From: Trochalopteron elliotii
Lineage: Eukaryota > Chordata > Aves > Passeriformes > Leiothrichidae
Reading direction: 5' to 3'
Assembly (NCBI GenBank): GCA_024734555.1
Contig: JANPWX010000030.1
Coordinates: 1,577,636-1,641,635 of the forward strand
Length of the DNA stretch: 64,000 nt
The notes beneath the pieces are model-generated. The model was not told the origin of the DNA, did no database searches, and saw nothing but the letters and a program-made list of their open reading frames with translations. This document shows positions 35,538 through 46,640 of this stretch, one piece after another. Numbering within the stretch: the first letter of the stretch is position 1; every line of letters starts with the position of its first letter. Position numbers and translations under genes: made by a program.

Positions 35538-36101
35538 TGTCCTGGGTTGACAGTGCCTCCTATCCCAATCGTGCAGCTTTATCTCCGTGTACTACACTGT
35601 TATGTCTAACAGCTGCCCCCGCCCTTGGCGGGCTGTTTTGCCGCGGTGGGGCTACTTGTTCTTTTGCTTTGCTGCTAGCTTTGCTTTGCTGCTAGCTTTG
35701 CTTTGCTGCTGGCTTTGTTTTTGCTTTTGCTTTTGTTTTTGCTTTTGCTTTTGCTGGTTTTCGCTGCTTTCAGTTTTTTTTTCCTTTTTCTCTCCCTTTT
35801 TTTCTTTCCCCCCTCCCGAAGATCATTGGACCGGCTCTGGACCTGACCTGGGAATATCTGGGGGTCCCCGATGCCTGAGACAGAAGCTCTGCGCCCTCTC
35901 TTCACAGCAACTGCTTGAGTATTTTTCTTTTCCCTTGTGTTGGGGAGTGTTTTTGTTTATTTGTCAATAAATAGGTTTTTTCCACTTCTCCGAGGAATTC
36001 CTTCTCAAACCCAGAGCTGGGGTGGGGAAGGGGTGGTGGAGCTTTGTTTTCTGGGGGGCTCCTTCTGGAGACCTTCCCCTAATTTGTCCTAAACCAGGAC
36101 A
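35538..36101 (+). mobile_element. solo ERV LTR (564 bp) inserted in a CR1
   Basis: The left end TGTCCTGGGTT and right end AAACCAGGACA form the inverted terminal repeats typical of retroviral LTRs, flanked by a perfect 5-bp duplication (ACAGG). An AATAAA at about 35,966 suggests plus orientation with about 135 bases of R/U5 after it. Orientation is not certain because AATAAA also occurs on the other strand nearby. Inside are three 17-bp tandem units (35,663-35,713) and a TTTTGC-rich tract (35,714-35,755), which create a Lys/Ser-rich artefactual frame on the minus strand. A G-rich segment (36,019-36,058) could form a quadruplex. No gag, pol or env remains, so the provirus collapsed by LTR-LTR recombination. 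Confidence 0.88.
35663..35755 (+). repeat. tandem repeats inside the solo LTR
   Basis: Three copies of a 17-bp unit containing TTTGCTTTGCTGCTAGC, followed by TTTTGC/TTTTTGC units. Such arrays in U3 often vary in copy number among family members. Confidence 0.85.
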
Positions 36102-36106
36102 ACAGG
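36102..36106 (+). repeat. 5-bp target-site duplication, right copy (ACAGG)
   Basis: Matches 35,533-35,537. Removing the LTR and one copy rejoins a CR1 sequence that reads continuously, which confirms the boundaries. Confidence 0.85.
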
Positions 36107-37065
36107 GCAATGCATTTGCCTGTTTTGAACTTCAGAATGTTCCTCTCTGTCCCTCTCTCCATCTTGTCAAGGTCCTCCTGAAGGGCTGCACAGCCCTCTG
36201 GGCTATCAGCCACTCCTCCCAGCTTTGTGCCAAACTTGCTGAGCAGACACTCTGTGCCTTCATCCAGGTCATTGATAAGTTAAATAATACTGGGCCCAAT
36301 ATTGAACCTTGGGTGACACCACTAATGACAGGCCTCTAACTCTGCCACTGATTATGACCATCTGGGATCATCCAGTTCTCAATTCACTTCACTGTCCATT
36401 CATCCAGTCCATACTTCTTGAGTTTGTCTATGAGGATGTTGTGACAGTGTTGAAAGCCTTGCTGAAGTCACAGTAGACAATATCCAGTGCTCTCCACTCA
36501 TCCATTGGAGGCCTTCAGGTTGGTCAAGCATGATTTACCTGTACTGAATCCATGCTGACTACTGCTAATTACCTTCTTGTCAGTCATGTGCATAGATATT
36601 GCATCCAGAATGAGGCCCTCCATCAGTTTCCAGGGATTGAGGTGAAGCTGACTAGCCCTGTAGTTCCCTGGGTCCTCCTTCTTGCCATGTTGAAGTCTAA
36701 GATGACATGTGCTTTATTCCAGTCCTCAAGCATCTCTCCTGATGGCCAAAAATTTTCAAAAGCAATCATGAGTAGCCTCACTATGGTGTCTTGCAAGTCT
36801 CTCGGCACTCATGGATGCATCCCATTAGGGCCTTGTGGATATCAAATTTGCCTGGCTGTTCTCTAACCTAATCCTCCTTGACCAAGGGAAAGTCTGTATT
36901 CAACATTCCTTTACCTTGGTCTTCTGGGTGGGAGATTCCTCAGGGCTGCTCTTGTCAGTGAGGACCAGGCCTCCTCCATGTCCTGTGTTACCAGGGTCCC
37001 CCCTCCATTTAGCAATGGGACCACATTTCCTTTGTTTTCATTTTGTTATTGATATATTTGAAGAA
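36107..37065 (-). mobile_element. CR1 LINE, RT-domain half, continuation of the split element
   Basis: The minus strand codes for degenerate CR1 reverse transcriptase. One segment reads KLGGVADSPEGCAALQEDLD. Another (36,623-36,808) reads VRLLMIAFENFWPSGEMLED, then TQGTTGLVSFTSIPGN, corresponding to the family pattern ...W.SGEVPEDW...DPGNYRPVSLTS.PGK. The catalytic FADD motif is missing (SKFGTKLGG instead of SKFADDTKLGG), an in-frame loss. Homology stops near 37,065, where antisense CR1 would continue but unrelated sequence begins. The copy is therefore 5'-truncated within ORF2, upstream of the RT core. Confidence 0.9.
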
Positions 37066-37305
37066 TACTCAGTGAAATGGGCTACTGGAGATCACTACAC
37101 CAATAATTTCATTCTGCTCACAAACTTCAGTGTTGGAGCAGCAGTTCTTTTTCTCAGTACCATTTTATACCTTCTGCTGTCCATAGTTGTTTGTCTCTAC
37201 CCTCACATGGATTTTTACAATGCCTTTTGCTGGAATAAAAAATCCAAGAAATATGAAAATAATAAAGCTAGCTTACTTTTCATTAAAATTATCTACAATG
37301 TACAG
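37064..37305 (+). other. possible coding exon with a membrane helix, gene not recognised
   Basis: The frame is open across the segment and ends at a good donor (TACAG|GTATCA, cut after 37,305). Acceptor-like AGs lie at 37,063 and 37,072, the first formed within CR1-derived T-rich sequence. Codons often end in C or G (CAC TAC ACC, CTG CTC ACA AAC TTC), unusual for this AT-rich region. The peptide has a short polar start (WATGDHYTNN), a run of about 28 mostly hydrophobic residues (NFSVGAAVLFLSTILYLLL, then SIVVCLY), and a basic tail (CWNKKSKK). I cannot name a family; a multi-span membrane protein is conceivable. Chance is a real alternative. Confidence 0.3.
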
Positions 37306-37656
37306 GTATCATTTTAATTTTGAATACAAATTATCTCACATAAGATTAAATTATACTTCTGAACTTTGTTTGCTTTTAGGATCACAGAATTTATTTTATG
37401 CTTAAAGCTGCTAGAGGACCTCTATTTTTATTTAGGGTGCTTTTTGTACAGTTGACTTCCTTGTATTACTTCTGAAGTAATGATTGTCGTCTCTTCATTC
37501 TATGAAATTGTAATCACCTTTTAAAACCATAATAGAGTTATATTATTTATTGTTATCACTCTATTTATAAAAAAAAAGTCTTGCTTTGAGGAAAATGTAG
37601 CTAAACATATTAATTTCTTCTATCAATGTAACAAAGGATTCAATTTGCAAAATCAG

Positions 37657-37830
37657 ATACTCCGTCAGCCCAAAGAGAAGTTTACACTGCTTCAGTTCTT
37701 CTCTCTGAAGCCATTTACAAAGATAATTGACATTATGAGTCTGTTAAAGATATGCCTGAGGTTCTCCTCCAGTTTTTGCAACAACCTACTGGTATATATG
37801 GTTTCTCAAGATACTTTGGAAGTGATTTAA
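37657..37830 (+). other. possible second coding-like segment downstream of 37,305
   Basis: After an AATCAG acceptor-like site the frame runs ILRQPKEKFTLLQFF...SLKPFTKIIDIMSLL and ends at TAA (37,828-37,830). The preceding candidate exon ends in phase 0 and this frame starts in phase 0, so a splice over about 350 bases would join them in frame. The pyrimidine tract before the acceptor is poor and no poly(A) signal follows closely. Weak. Confidence 0.18.
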
Positions 37831-39045
37831 CATACTTGTTCTTTTTTACATTTTACTTCATCCCAATAACAAGAGTAACAGGTAAATGACAATAAGTTTA
37901 AATGACAGCCTCTCAGTTTCAACCATTGACAATTAATCTACTATATTTAATGCTGCAATCATATCTTTGACTATAACTTTATTCATTTTGCAATATTATC
38001 CTGGCAAATGAAAAGTTTCAACATTTGCCAATCTAATTCTTTTGATGTGAAAAGTAATTATTATTGATTTCTTATTTGTAGAGCACTATCAGTGTAGAGC
38101 TAAATTCCTTTAGACAAGCAAATTGATGCTAATAATCTTAAGAAGATAAAACATTCAGGAAACGAGCTAGAAATTAATCTAGCATATTCTTCATTTAGAT
38201 ACTTTGTGTCTCGTCGAATAATGACAGCATTGTGGAACCAATCCTGTGAGGTGGATAAAAAATTTAGTGCTATTTACAGTTGTTACCCAGGATTGCTCAA
38301 AATCATCCCGATTAGCTTAATCCAAGGTGGAATGAAAAATTACAGTCCAAGTATGTTTTATGGAAGTGTATGCAAAATAAATTTGTGCTATAATCTGTAT
38401 TAACTCAAGGATTTTATCTTTCAGACATCTTTCAGATTTCTTAAGCTTTATATGTCTACAGAACAACACTTTACAGAAACCTTTGCCTTCCTTTTTTAAA
38501 TGCATTTAGTATAAGACAGCTAAGGCAATCTGATCTTCACAATTTTATTACTAATACATTTGTTATACAACAGCTAGAACTAAAACAAGATGAATTTTCC
38601 TTCCATCCTTAAGCCACAGGTAGGAGTGGAGGAATGTGGAACAAGAACATTTTTCTCCAACACTTGCCATTTGAGCCAGCTGGGCTTGAATCGTGGGTAT
38701 TGTTTTCTTTATCAAAAAAAGGAGTTCTACTTTTTGACCTTTTACTTCATAAAATATTAGAATAGTCTCTGGCTTTTACACATCTGTAAGCAAAGCCCCT
38801 TCTGGTTACAGAAAGACTGGTACATTCCATTTCCAGTTCTTTCCTGCAGTTTTTTCCTCTACCTATATCTGGCTTTCACTGAAACAGGATGATTTTCATT
38901 CACGTTTTTATTTGGTTTTCTGATAATGGACACCAGATGTTTTCGATGCTCATTACTGCTATACCATGGTTCACAACTGTAACATTTACAGACCTAAAAA
39001 TGATCCCTGGTTTCATCTTCTTTATCTCCTTTTCACTATTGGATT
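37831..39045. other. unassigned AT-rich sequence
   Basis: A pyrimidine-rich acceptor-like site precedes a short frame at 38,889, which is cut by the LTR at 39,052. Its phase does not fit the candidate exons at 37 kb. No repeat recognised. Confidence 0.45.
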
Positions 39046-39051
39046 ATATCC
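39046..39051. repeat. 6-bp target-site duplication, left copy (ATATCC)
   Basis: Identical to 39,358-39,363 and immediately outside the LTR ends. Confidence 0.85.
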
Positions 39052-39357
39052 TGTTGCTAGACGGACACAAAATGAAGGACACTCACGGAGTCAGTAGTCA
39101 GAGCAAAAAGAGAGAGTGGTTTATTTTTGACTTGGGTTTATATAGATTTTGGACAATGACCAAGGACTGGACAAACAAGGTTGACACCTCTCCAACCACA
39201 CTGGTCAAACTAGAAGTCCATCAATTGTCCCACCTCCGGAGAGGAATGTAAACAGGAAGAACAGTTTCCAAAACATCACTTTTATTTACATAAAATCCAT
39301 GACAAACTCCACTACAAAAATGCAGACATCAGAAGGCTGAAAAACATCAGGGCAACA
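39052..39357 (-). mobile_element. solo ERV LTR (306 bp), ERVK-like
   Basis: The ends are TGTTGC...GCAACA with a perfect 6-bp target duplication; six bases is typical of class II (ERVK/beta-like) integrases. Minus orientation is shown by a TATATAAA box (39,137-39,144 on the plus-strand map). AATAAA (39,120-39,125) follows about 10 bases downstream, and then comes a CT-rich R/U5 ending in CTAGCAACA. Placing the poly(A) signal almost on the TATA box implies a very short R, as in mammary-tumour-virus-like LTRs. The minus strand begins TGTTGCCCTGATGTTTTTCA, which I associate with passerine ERVK LTRs. No internal viral sequence remains. Confidence 0.88.
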
Positions 39358-39363
39358 ATATCC
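39358..39363. repeat. 6-bp target-site duplication, right copy (ATATCC)
   Basis: Pairs with 39,046-39,051. Confidence 0.85.
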
Positions 39364-42300
39364 TAGTTGTATATTTGTCAAAGGTTACGGTGCAAAAACA
39401 ATAAGGTGTATGACTCTGTTGCTATCAAGAAATAAGACCAGATTCTTCCAAAGAGGTCATTCCCACTAATCATGTAATAACTAGGATGCGAGACTAGATA
39501 AACCAATTAAATCAATTATTTCTTTCAAAGACCCATCATTATATCACTGACTTTCCGATATTTGACTCTGTCAGCTCATCTGGATTCTCGGCACCATCAG
39601 AATCGCCCATGTATACATATGACCTGTGAGAGTACCCTAGAAGATGGTCTTTAGGACCAAGCAGAACTTGCTGGAATGCTTCATGTAAGCCAAGGAGTTT
39701 TGGTGGACATTCCTCACCTGACATAATTTTTGTTACAAGTAATTTTTATCTATGTTCCAGCTCAGGATAATGTTTTCTGCCCAAAACACAGACTTTGAGA
39801 GGACTACATATCATAGAAATTTTTAACATAGACTGGACTGGGAAAAATAGATAACTGGGGAAATATTGATAATCCAAGCACCATTCCCAATTTTTTCTGT
39901 TTCCTTGTTGTGGAACTGGGACTTAAAACTTCAACTGAAGCTTTCTCCAGTCTTGTGAAGCACAAAGCCTATTTTTGGGTCAAAGGTCTGAAATTTCTGA
40001 ATACCCTCAGCTTCTTCACTCTTTGATTGACTGAACAGGAAGCATACAGAGCTAAACAAAAAGGTTCAGAAGCTGGAATCCAAACCAGAATATTTCAGAG
40101 CATTTCTATGCAATAAAATTTCTTTTTCCGCAGTCTATTTTTCTAATTAATTATTCTTAATTGACTAACACATCCCTTCAAGCTCAACCATGTGTGCAAA
40201 TGTTTTGCAGAATTTTGGAATCTCCTTCAGAGGATAATTAACATTAATAACTTTGAGTTTGAGATCTATCTAGGATACAGAATATTACAATGTAATTTTT
40301 TGGCCAATCAATAAACTGACTCCTTATTCCTAAGTATGAGGCAGTGGCAATTGACACTTTTAAGAAGACAGACAAATCTAAATCAGGGTTTTTTTCTGAG
40401 CCTAGCAGAAATTTTTCCAGATAGTTCTTGAAATGAAAATTGGATGATGAGTTTTGTGTGTTCACCTTGTGCTGCTAAAATACAGTTGATATTGCTGAAT
40501 TCATCTGCACCCTTTAATACAAACACTTTTACTGAAGGTTTGAACAGTTACATCTGATTATCTGAACAGCAAAGATAGATGAAAGGTTTCATGGAGACCT
40601 TTCTGTATCAGCAAAGTAATCAATATAAAGAACAGATCAGAATAGCATCCTGGTCTTCATTCAGCTCTTTAATTCATTAATTTTTCCTCCTAAATAATAC
40701 CTACTGGCTAAATAGAGAAATACAACAAAACCAATGATAAAAAGGAACAGAGTGTGTATTCAGGCAGCTTAAAGACTAATAATTTTGGATTTGGCAAGCT
40801 AGCACTAAAGACAAAAAAATAAAGATAATGAACTTTAAACAGCAGATGTCCAAGCAATTATGAGTAAAGAAGCTTTAATCCTGAAAGATGTGCAAGATGC
40901 ACATGTGCTTGGAACTGTCCACAGTTCCTTCAATCACATACCTCTTTCTTAAATTTTTTAAATATATAGAGACAGAAAATATTCTTAGTAGACAGGGTTG
41001 AGTAAGAGATGAATTTGATTTCATGTTCAGTTTATTCAGTCAAATGCACAAGACATTATCATCATAAACAGATTATGCTGCCATTGGATGTGAAATTGTT
41101 ATAATGAAAACATAAACATCATTCAAATACAGAAGAAATTCATTTGTTAAATCCAGCTACAAATCCAGCAACATTGCATGTAGCTAAAGAAAACAATACA
41201 GCATTTTGTCACCAGAAGTTAGTACCAGAATTCAAAACCAGTGCACTGAGATCAATAATCTGTCACCTTTCTCTGAAAGATATATGGACAAAAATTCCCA
41301 TACACCTTTGTCTGAATTGACAAATTGGTCTGATATTTAGCAAAGTAATAGAGACAGGGAAGTGAAGAATTAGTACTGCCTCAAAACAAAATGAATTTTA
41401 CTGTTAGTCCATTCGTCACAGCAAGGTCCAAAAAAACAATTTAGGAAAGTGTTAGGAATAAGCAGGAAGCAGCCTGCATCACACAGGCCAACATGTGCTG
41501 ATGGACCTCCAGTAGTGATATTGCAGGCTGTCATTTCCAAAACTAAAATATAGAATAATAAAAATGAAAAATACGGTTTTGAAATGCAGTTATGGCTCTC
41601 CCTTCTAAATTTCTGATAGTGTAGGTATTAACAATGGCTTAAAACTCAGAGTTGTGCAAGCAAAAATCCTGTACACACCATAGTGTTTCACTTACTGCAA
41701 TTTCAAGAAAAGGAAGAGGAAAATCAGTAGGTTGTTTTAAAGACACATTTAGGGTGTAGTGTCTACATTACTACTAAGCTGTAGTAACTAAACTTTGGTT
41801 CTGTCTAGTCCTATGAAAGTAGCAGGTTGATATAACTCACCTCCTGGTCAGTACCTATTTCTCTTGCTTAGCTATGAACTCAAGAGTGATTGCCTTATAA
41901 TTTGACATTATTTTTAAATTAATTTCTATAATGCACTGAAAGCTTTCTGGCTTGATCAACTTATTATTAAAAATTAATTTTAGCAAAAAAATATAACAAT
42001 ACAGAGTAGAAAAACTGGTCACTTAGAGAATGCTCAATCAGAATTGACATATCTATGTTTTCCAAAGCAGATATTCATCATCACTCTGCCACATTTTACA
42101 GGGACTAGAAGTTCTCCATCTTCCTAAATTTCTTGCAAAATGGAAGCCATGACTGATTTTCTAAAACTTCTGAGAGAGAACCACTACTTATTTCATTAAC
42201 AGTGATAGGAAACAGTACAGGAAACATGTCCATCTGAAGAGTCATATCATCTTTTTTCTTGGTAGCATGAATGTAATGTAGAAAAAGGGTTTTTTTATAT

Positions 42301-42565
42301 TACATTCACCCAGTATAGATTTGTGTTTCAAACAGTTGTTAAACAATTGCTAAACTATGCAATTTTAAAATGTCTGCTCTAGTGTTAAAATTACGCCATT
42401 CTAATTTTCACATATTTCTGCTATCTTCATTAGAAAGGGTTGTTTAGTTACTTATCTGGTCTTCCAACAGCATTGCCACAGATAGATGCATGATTTCACT
42501 GCTAGATCCATGGGATTCATGAGCCTATGAAAGATGCTATTTCCTCAGAACTGCATGTAAATGGA
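39364..42565. other. unassigned AT-rich sequence
   Basis: Frames are below 75 codons with no domain. No element recognised. Confidence 0.5.
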
Positions 42566-42569
42566 TCAA

Positions 42570-42660
42570 CAGTAAAAAGGACCTCTGAGGTCATCTCTGA
42601 GTATAACCATGTTGACATTAAACTTAGCATGCCTTATTGCTGTTGCATGTAGTTGTTTCA
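42570..42660 (-). mobile_element. possible very old CR1 3' fragment
   Basis: AAAAAGGACCTCTGAGGTCA is close to the antisense CR1 3' end (AAAAGACCTCTAAGATCAT), and the following bases align loosely with the CR1 3' UTR. The match is short and boundaries are uncertain. Confidence 0.35.
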
Positions 42661-44043
42661 TAAAATTAAATAAATTTCTACTAAAATATATTTCTAGTCT
42701 CATAGATTTTTTTTTCCTAAATAACAGACACAAGTTTTCATTTTTTCTTTTCAGTAAGATGCTCACTTATTTCTCTTTCTACCAGCACTGTATTTTCATC
42801 ACCTTTCATCTTTTAGCTTTTATAGATGTATCACTCTGTGCTTAGACCTACTGATCCTCATTTTTTTTTCCCTCTAAAAACAGGTAAATCCTATTCTTTT
42901 TTTTTTGCAGTGACTGTGCACTATACTTCCAGTACAGACATTCCTAATGTGCTCCGGATTTGACTTTCTGGCTGTTGGTGTCGAAGTAGCCACATCCATC
43001 TTCCTTGCCTATTATCTAAAGACAGTAAAATAACAAAATAATTCAGTCTTATCATACTTTTCAGAGAAGTAATACAAATTTATAAAGGATGATTTTTTTT
43101 TTCTGTTGATGCAGTGATTCTGTTTTCCTGGTGGGCATGTAAAGAACTTGTACCTAAAAAGTATTTAGGCTATTTTTCTGAGATTATTTGATCTTTTTAC
43201 CCTTGAGCTGCCTGTAACTTCTGACTTGCAAAAATGTAAAAAGAGACAGAACCGTTCTCTTATTTCAGTGCTCCTGTAACTGGAACCCATAACCAAGTTC
43301 AGGTAGAGTAATGAGGTCTTCTTTTGTCATTCAAAGGTTTTGTTTCTACATGAATCATTCATTCTTCCTTCCAATAGTAAAGGTTAGTCAAAGAAACTTT
43401 TCTAAGTGAAAAAAAAAAAAGCCTGTTTTTCTACCTATCATATTGACTCCAGGTGTTTTTGTGGCTCACATCGCAGGTGTTGGTAGATCTCCTCTGCTGC
43501 CAGAATTAATGCATTTCTTCTGACCATGTACATAGGGAAAGCCCAAGGATTCAGAAAGAATCACAAGGAATGAATCAGTAATACAAAACTAACTCCACCC
43601 TCATCATGATTATTGCTGCCCAACTCGTATGGCTTTGTCAAATTACTTGTCTTCTGGAAAATAAAGGTCAGATCCAACATAATTCCATTTTGAGTATTAT
43701 TTGACTGTTCTCATTAAGAAGGCTGCTTCATTCAAGCTAAAACAAAACACTAACAAAACTCTAGTGAACTCAAAAAGTTATTTCCTTAAGAAACTTAAGC
43801 ACACAATGTGCTGGATGGTGTGATTTCTAAAGCAGTTAGAATTTCCTGTTAGGGCACATTCTGAAACAACTTGAAGGAACACCTGTGCCTCCCCTTGACA
43901 ATATTAGACTTGGAGAGAAAGAAATGTTTTGGGTAATACTGAAGAACAGGGAGTTGGGGTTTTGTTTGGGGTTTTTTTATACTTTAACTATTTTTTTAAA
44001 CTTGAAAAGATTTTGATAAGAACTGAAAATTGAAATTATTTTG
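42661..44043. other. unassigned AT-rich sequence
   Basis: It includes T runs near 42,900 and 43,095 and a 12-A run near 43,410. Otherwise unremarkable. Confidence 0.5.
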
Positions 44044-44079
44044 TTTAGATAAATCATTTATCTAAATGATTTATCTAAA
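44044..44079. repeat. perfect palindrome, 17-bp arms with 2-base centre
   Basis: The left arm TTTAGATAAATCATTTA and right arm TAAATGATTTATCTAAA are exact reverse complements around TC. The symmetry breaks at both outer bases. It could extrude as a cruciform. I see no terminal-repeat partner that would make it a transposon remnant. Confidence 0.9.
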
Positions 44080-46420
44080 TCGCTTATCAGTCAGTCAGAG
44101 ACTTAAAAGTATTAGGTGTCTGCAAAAGAGTGGGCTCTAGTTGCCAAAGCTTAGATTCCCGAATGAAAGAAAGATATTGAAAGATTGGATCATTACTGGA
44201 GATTAAAATAACATTAAAGTAACATTAATTTTGCATTTTCTATTTACAGATATCTTAACACTTCACTTTGTATACAATTTAAAATCTATTTCTAGAAAAT
44301 GGAAACAAAATAGAAAATTGTGGGTGAAAAACATATTCAACATTCCCCATCTGCATAACCTTCTCCAAGAAGCAGCCAAAAACCCCAAAGGCATGATATG
44401 CTGTTTTATCATGGGGGATACTGTAAAATGTTGTGTTTATATCACTTCAATCAGCAAACATTTTCCCAATGCTTTACAATTTCTCACATTGCTGTGAGAA
44501 ATTTCTCAACAAGGAATTTTGCAAAACATTCTTGATAACTACCTCATATCAGCCAACTACTTCTAGGTAATATTTTATAATAACATACTAGAGATTTGGA
44601 TTTACATTCCTCATGTGGGCTAATTTTATGGGATAGATAGTGACAGGGAAAGCTGTAGAAGAAAATCTGTGAATAGATTGCCTAAGATCCACCATCTCCC
44701 TGATAGAGTGTGGCCCATTAAGGTTTTTAAGTAGCTGAGAGAAAAACACTGAATACCTTATTGAAACAAACCCACATAGTCACTTTCCTGTGTCTCTTTA
44801 GAGACGTCTTCTTTAAAAGTTACACATTTTTGTACATCTCCTGTCTCTGTCATAACTTGATATGTTCTTCCCACCACAGGGCAGAACACAACTGCTGATC
44901 CACACGTGAAATTGCACAGTCATCCTCACACCCCAATGATTCCTCTCTATGTTCATTTGGAGACATGGAACCCTTCAGATGTATTTGCAGAGATTTTTAA
45001 AGATAAATGATGGATTATCTATACACTAGACACATTAGGCCTCCTGATGCCATGTAAAGAATATCTCCCCACCATACCGTACCACCATTATTCAGTTTTG
45101 CTTATTGCTCTAACACTCTTTTAATAACTCTACTTTTAGATTTGGGCTGTATTGATAGTAAAGGCCAGTTAATTCCAGACTTTTTCTTTCCTAGTGGTCC
45201 ACAAGAGCCTAAACTGTGACTCCCTTCTCCAAATACTGTTCAGAGTGCCTGTCATCTAGTTGCACAGTTTCCACTAGTCATCACCACTGGAGTGTTTGAA
45301 ATAGTAACTGGTTGGCTGCTGCTGGACTGAAGGGGATAATATTATGTGTCTCTCTAAATTCCAGAGATTCCAGAGTACAAATAAGAATTTCAGCTTTACT
45401 GCAGGTGTGCAAAACTACACATTTCAGCTCAATTAAAGGATAACCAGGCTCTCTTAGTGGCAAAATAAAACAGAATAATGAGAGAAAATATGAAAGTAAG
45501 CTTTGTCATCTTGGGCACAATCTGAAATACAGTTTGTGGGTTTTTAATAGTTATTGTATGTTTTTTGAGGAACTTGTGCATATAGAAGTTATCACTGAAA
45601 TACATCGTCTATGTGAAATAACTCTCTGACCTCTTAAAAATGCCTATATTTTGCCAAAACAGTTTACCCTTAGAATCTCCAATTTTTGTGTTAGCTTCTG
45701 AGTTTCAGATTATTTTCTATATTAAAAATTAAGGGAAAAAAAGTGGTTAAAGCTAAGAGGAGGAAAATTTTTTATGGGGGAAAATTGTTTTCTTCAGCTT
45801 TCTTAACATGACAAAACAAAAAAAACCCCATTTTTTCACAGATTGTTTATTAAGAATCCTTTTGAATCTGCCTTGAAGTAGAGAACTACTCTCCAAAATC
45901 ACTGGAATGTCTCTGCATAATCTTAACCTCCCATAGCTTAGCTACTAAAAAAAAGCTTTCTGGAAAAGATACATGAATGACCATCTGTTTCACAAGAATG
46001 TTTAACAGAGCAACAGGAAAAAAATACCTTGACAGTAAACAGCTATATATAAAACTCAGCATCTGAAAAATACCTGTGATGTGGAAGTATCACTCCCAAA
46101 ATCATTATACTAGATAATTTCAAAGTTAAAACTTTCTGGACAAGAAAATCTCTGTATAGAGCCCCACTGAGTTCTGCTAAGGAAGTTCTTGTTTGATTGA
46201 TTTTTTTAATCCAATCAAAAAAAATTTCCAGATGTTTTATCCATGAAAAAGTTTCCTTCATTCTGTGCAGAATGCTGTTTCTAAAGACTTGTTTCTAAAG
46301 TGTTTCCTGCCATCTCTCAGATTCTATTCAAAATCTAATAATACTGCCCAACATAATGCTTGTCATCTTTTCTTGAAGTTTTACACTTTTCAATTTGAGT
46401 GTAGCCAACAACTGAAAAAC
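44080..46420. other. unassigned AT-rich sequence
   Basis: An 88-codon plus-strand frame (44,231-44,497) has no recognisable domain or splice context, so I do not call it a gene. Confidence 0.5.
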
Positions 46421-46640
46421 TTTCAAGAATGGAGACTGCAGGGCCTTCTTGGCTACCTGTGACAGTGCTCGCTCACCCTTACAGTGAAAAAGTGTTTCTG
46501 TGTGTTCAGAGGGAATTTCCTGCTTTTCTTGTCATTCCCATTGCCTCTGGTCCTGTCATTGGACCACTGAAAAGATTCTGGCTCCCTTTTCTTGCACCCA
46601 GTCTTCAGATACTTATATGTATGCTCAAATGGGTTCCCAT
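46421..46640 (-). mobile_element. CR1 LINE fragment, antisense
   Basis: Antisense CR1 3' UTR: CACCCTTACAGTGAAAAAGTG, TTCAGAGGGAATTTCCTGC, CATTGCCTCTGGTCCTGTCA and CCAGTCTTCAGATACTTATA. Moderately diverged and truncated on both sides. Overlapping plus-strand frames of 89 and 93 codons are antisense artefacts. Confidence 0.85.

Noticed and set aside
35675..35905. 76-codon minus-strand frame rich in Lys and Ser
   Set aside because: It is the reverse translation of TTTTGC/TTTGCTGC tandem units in the solo LTR, not a protein.
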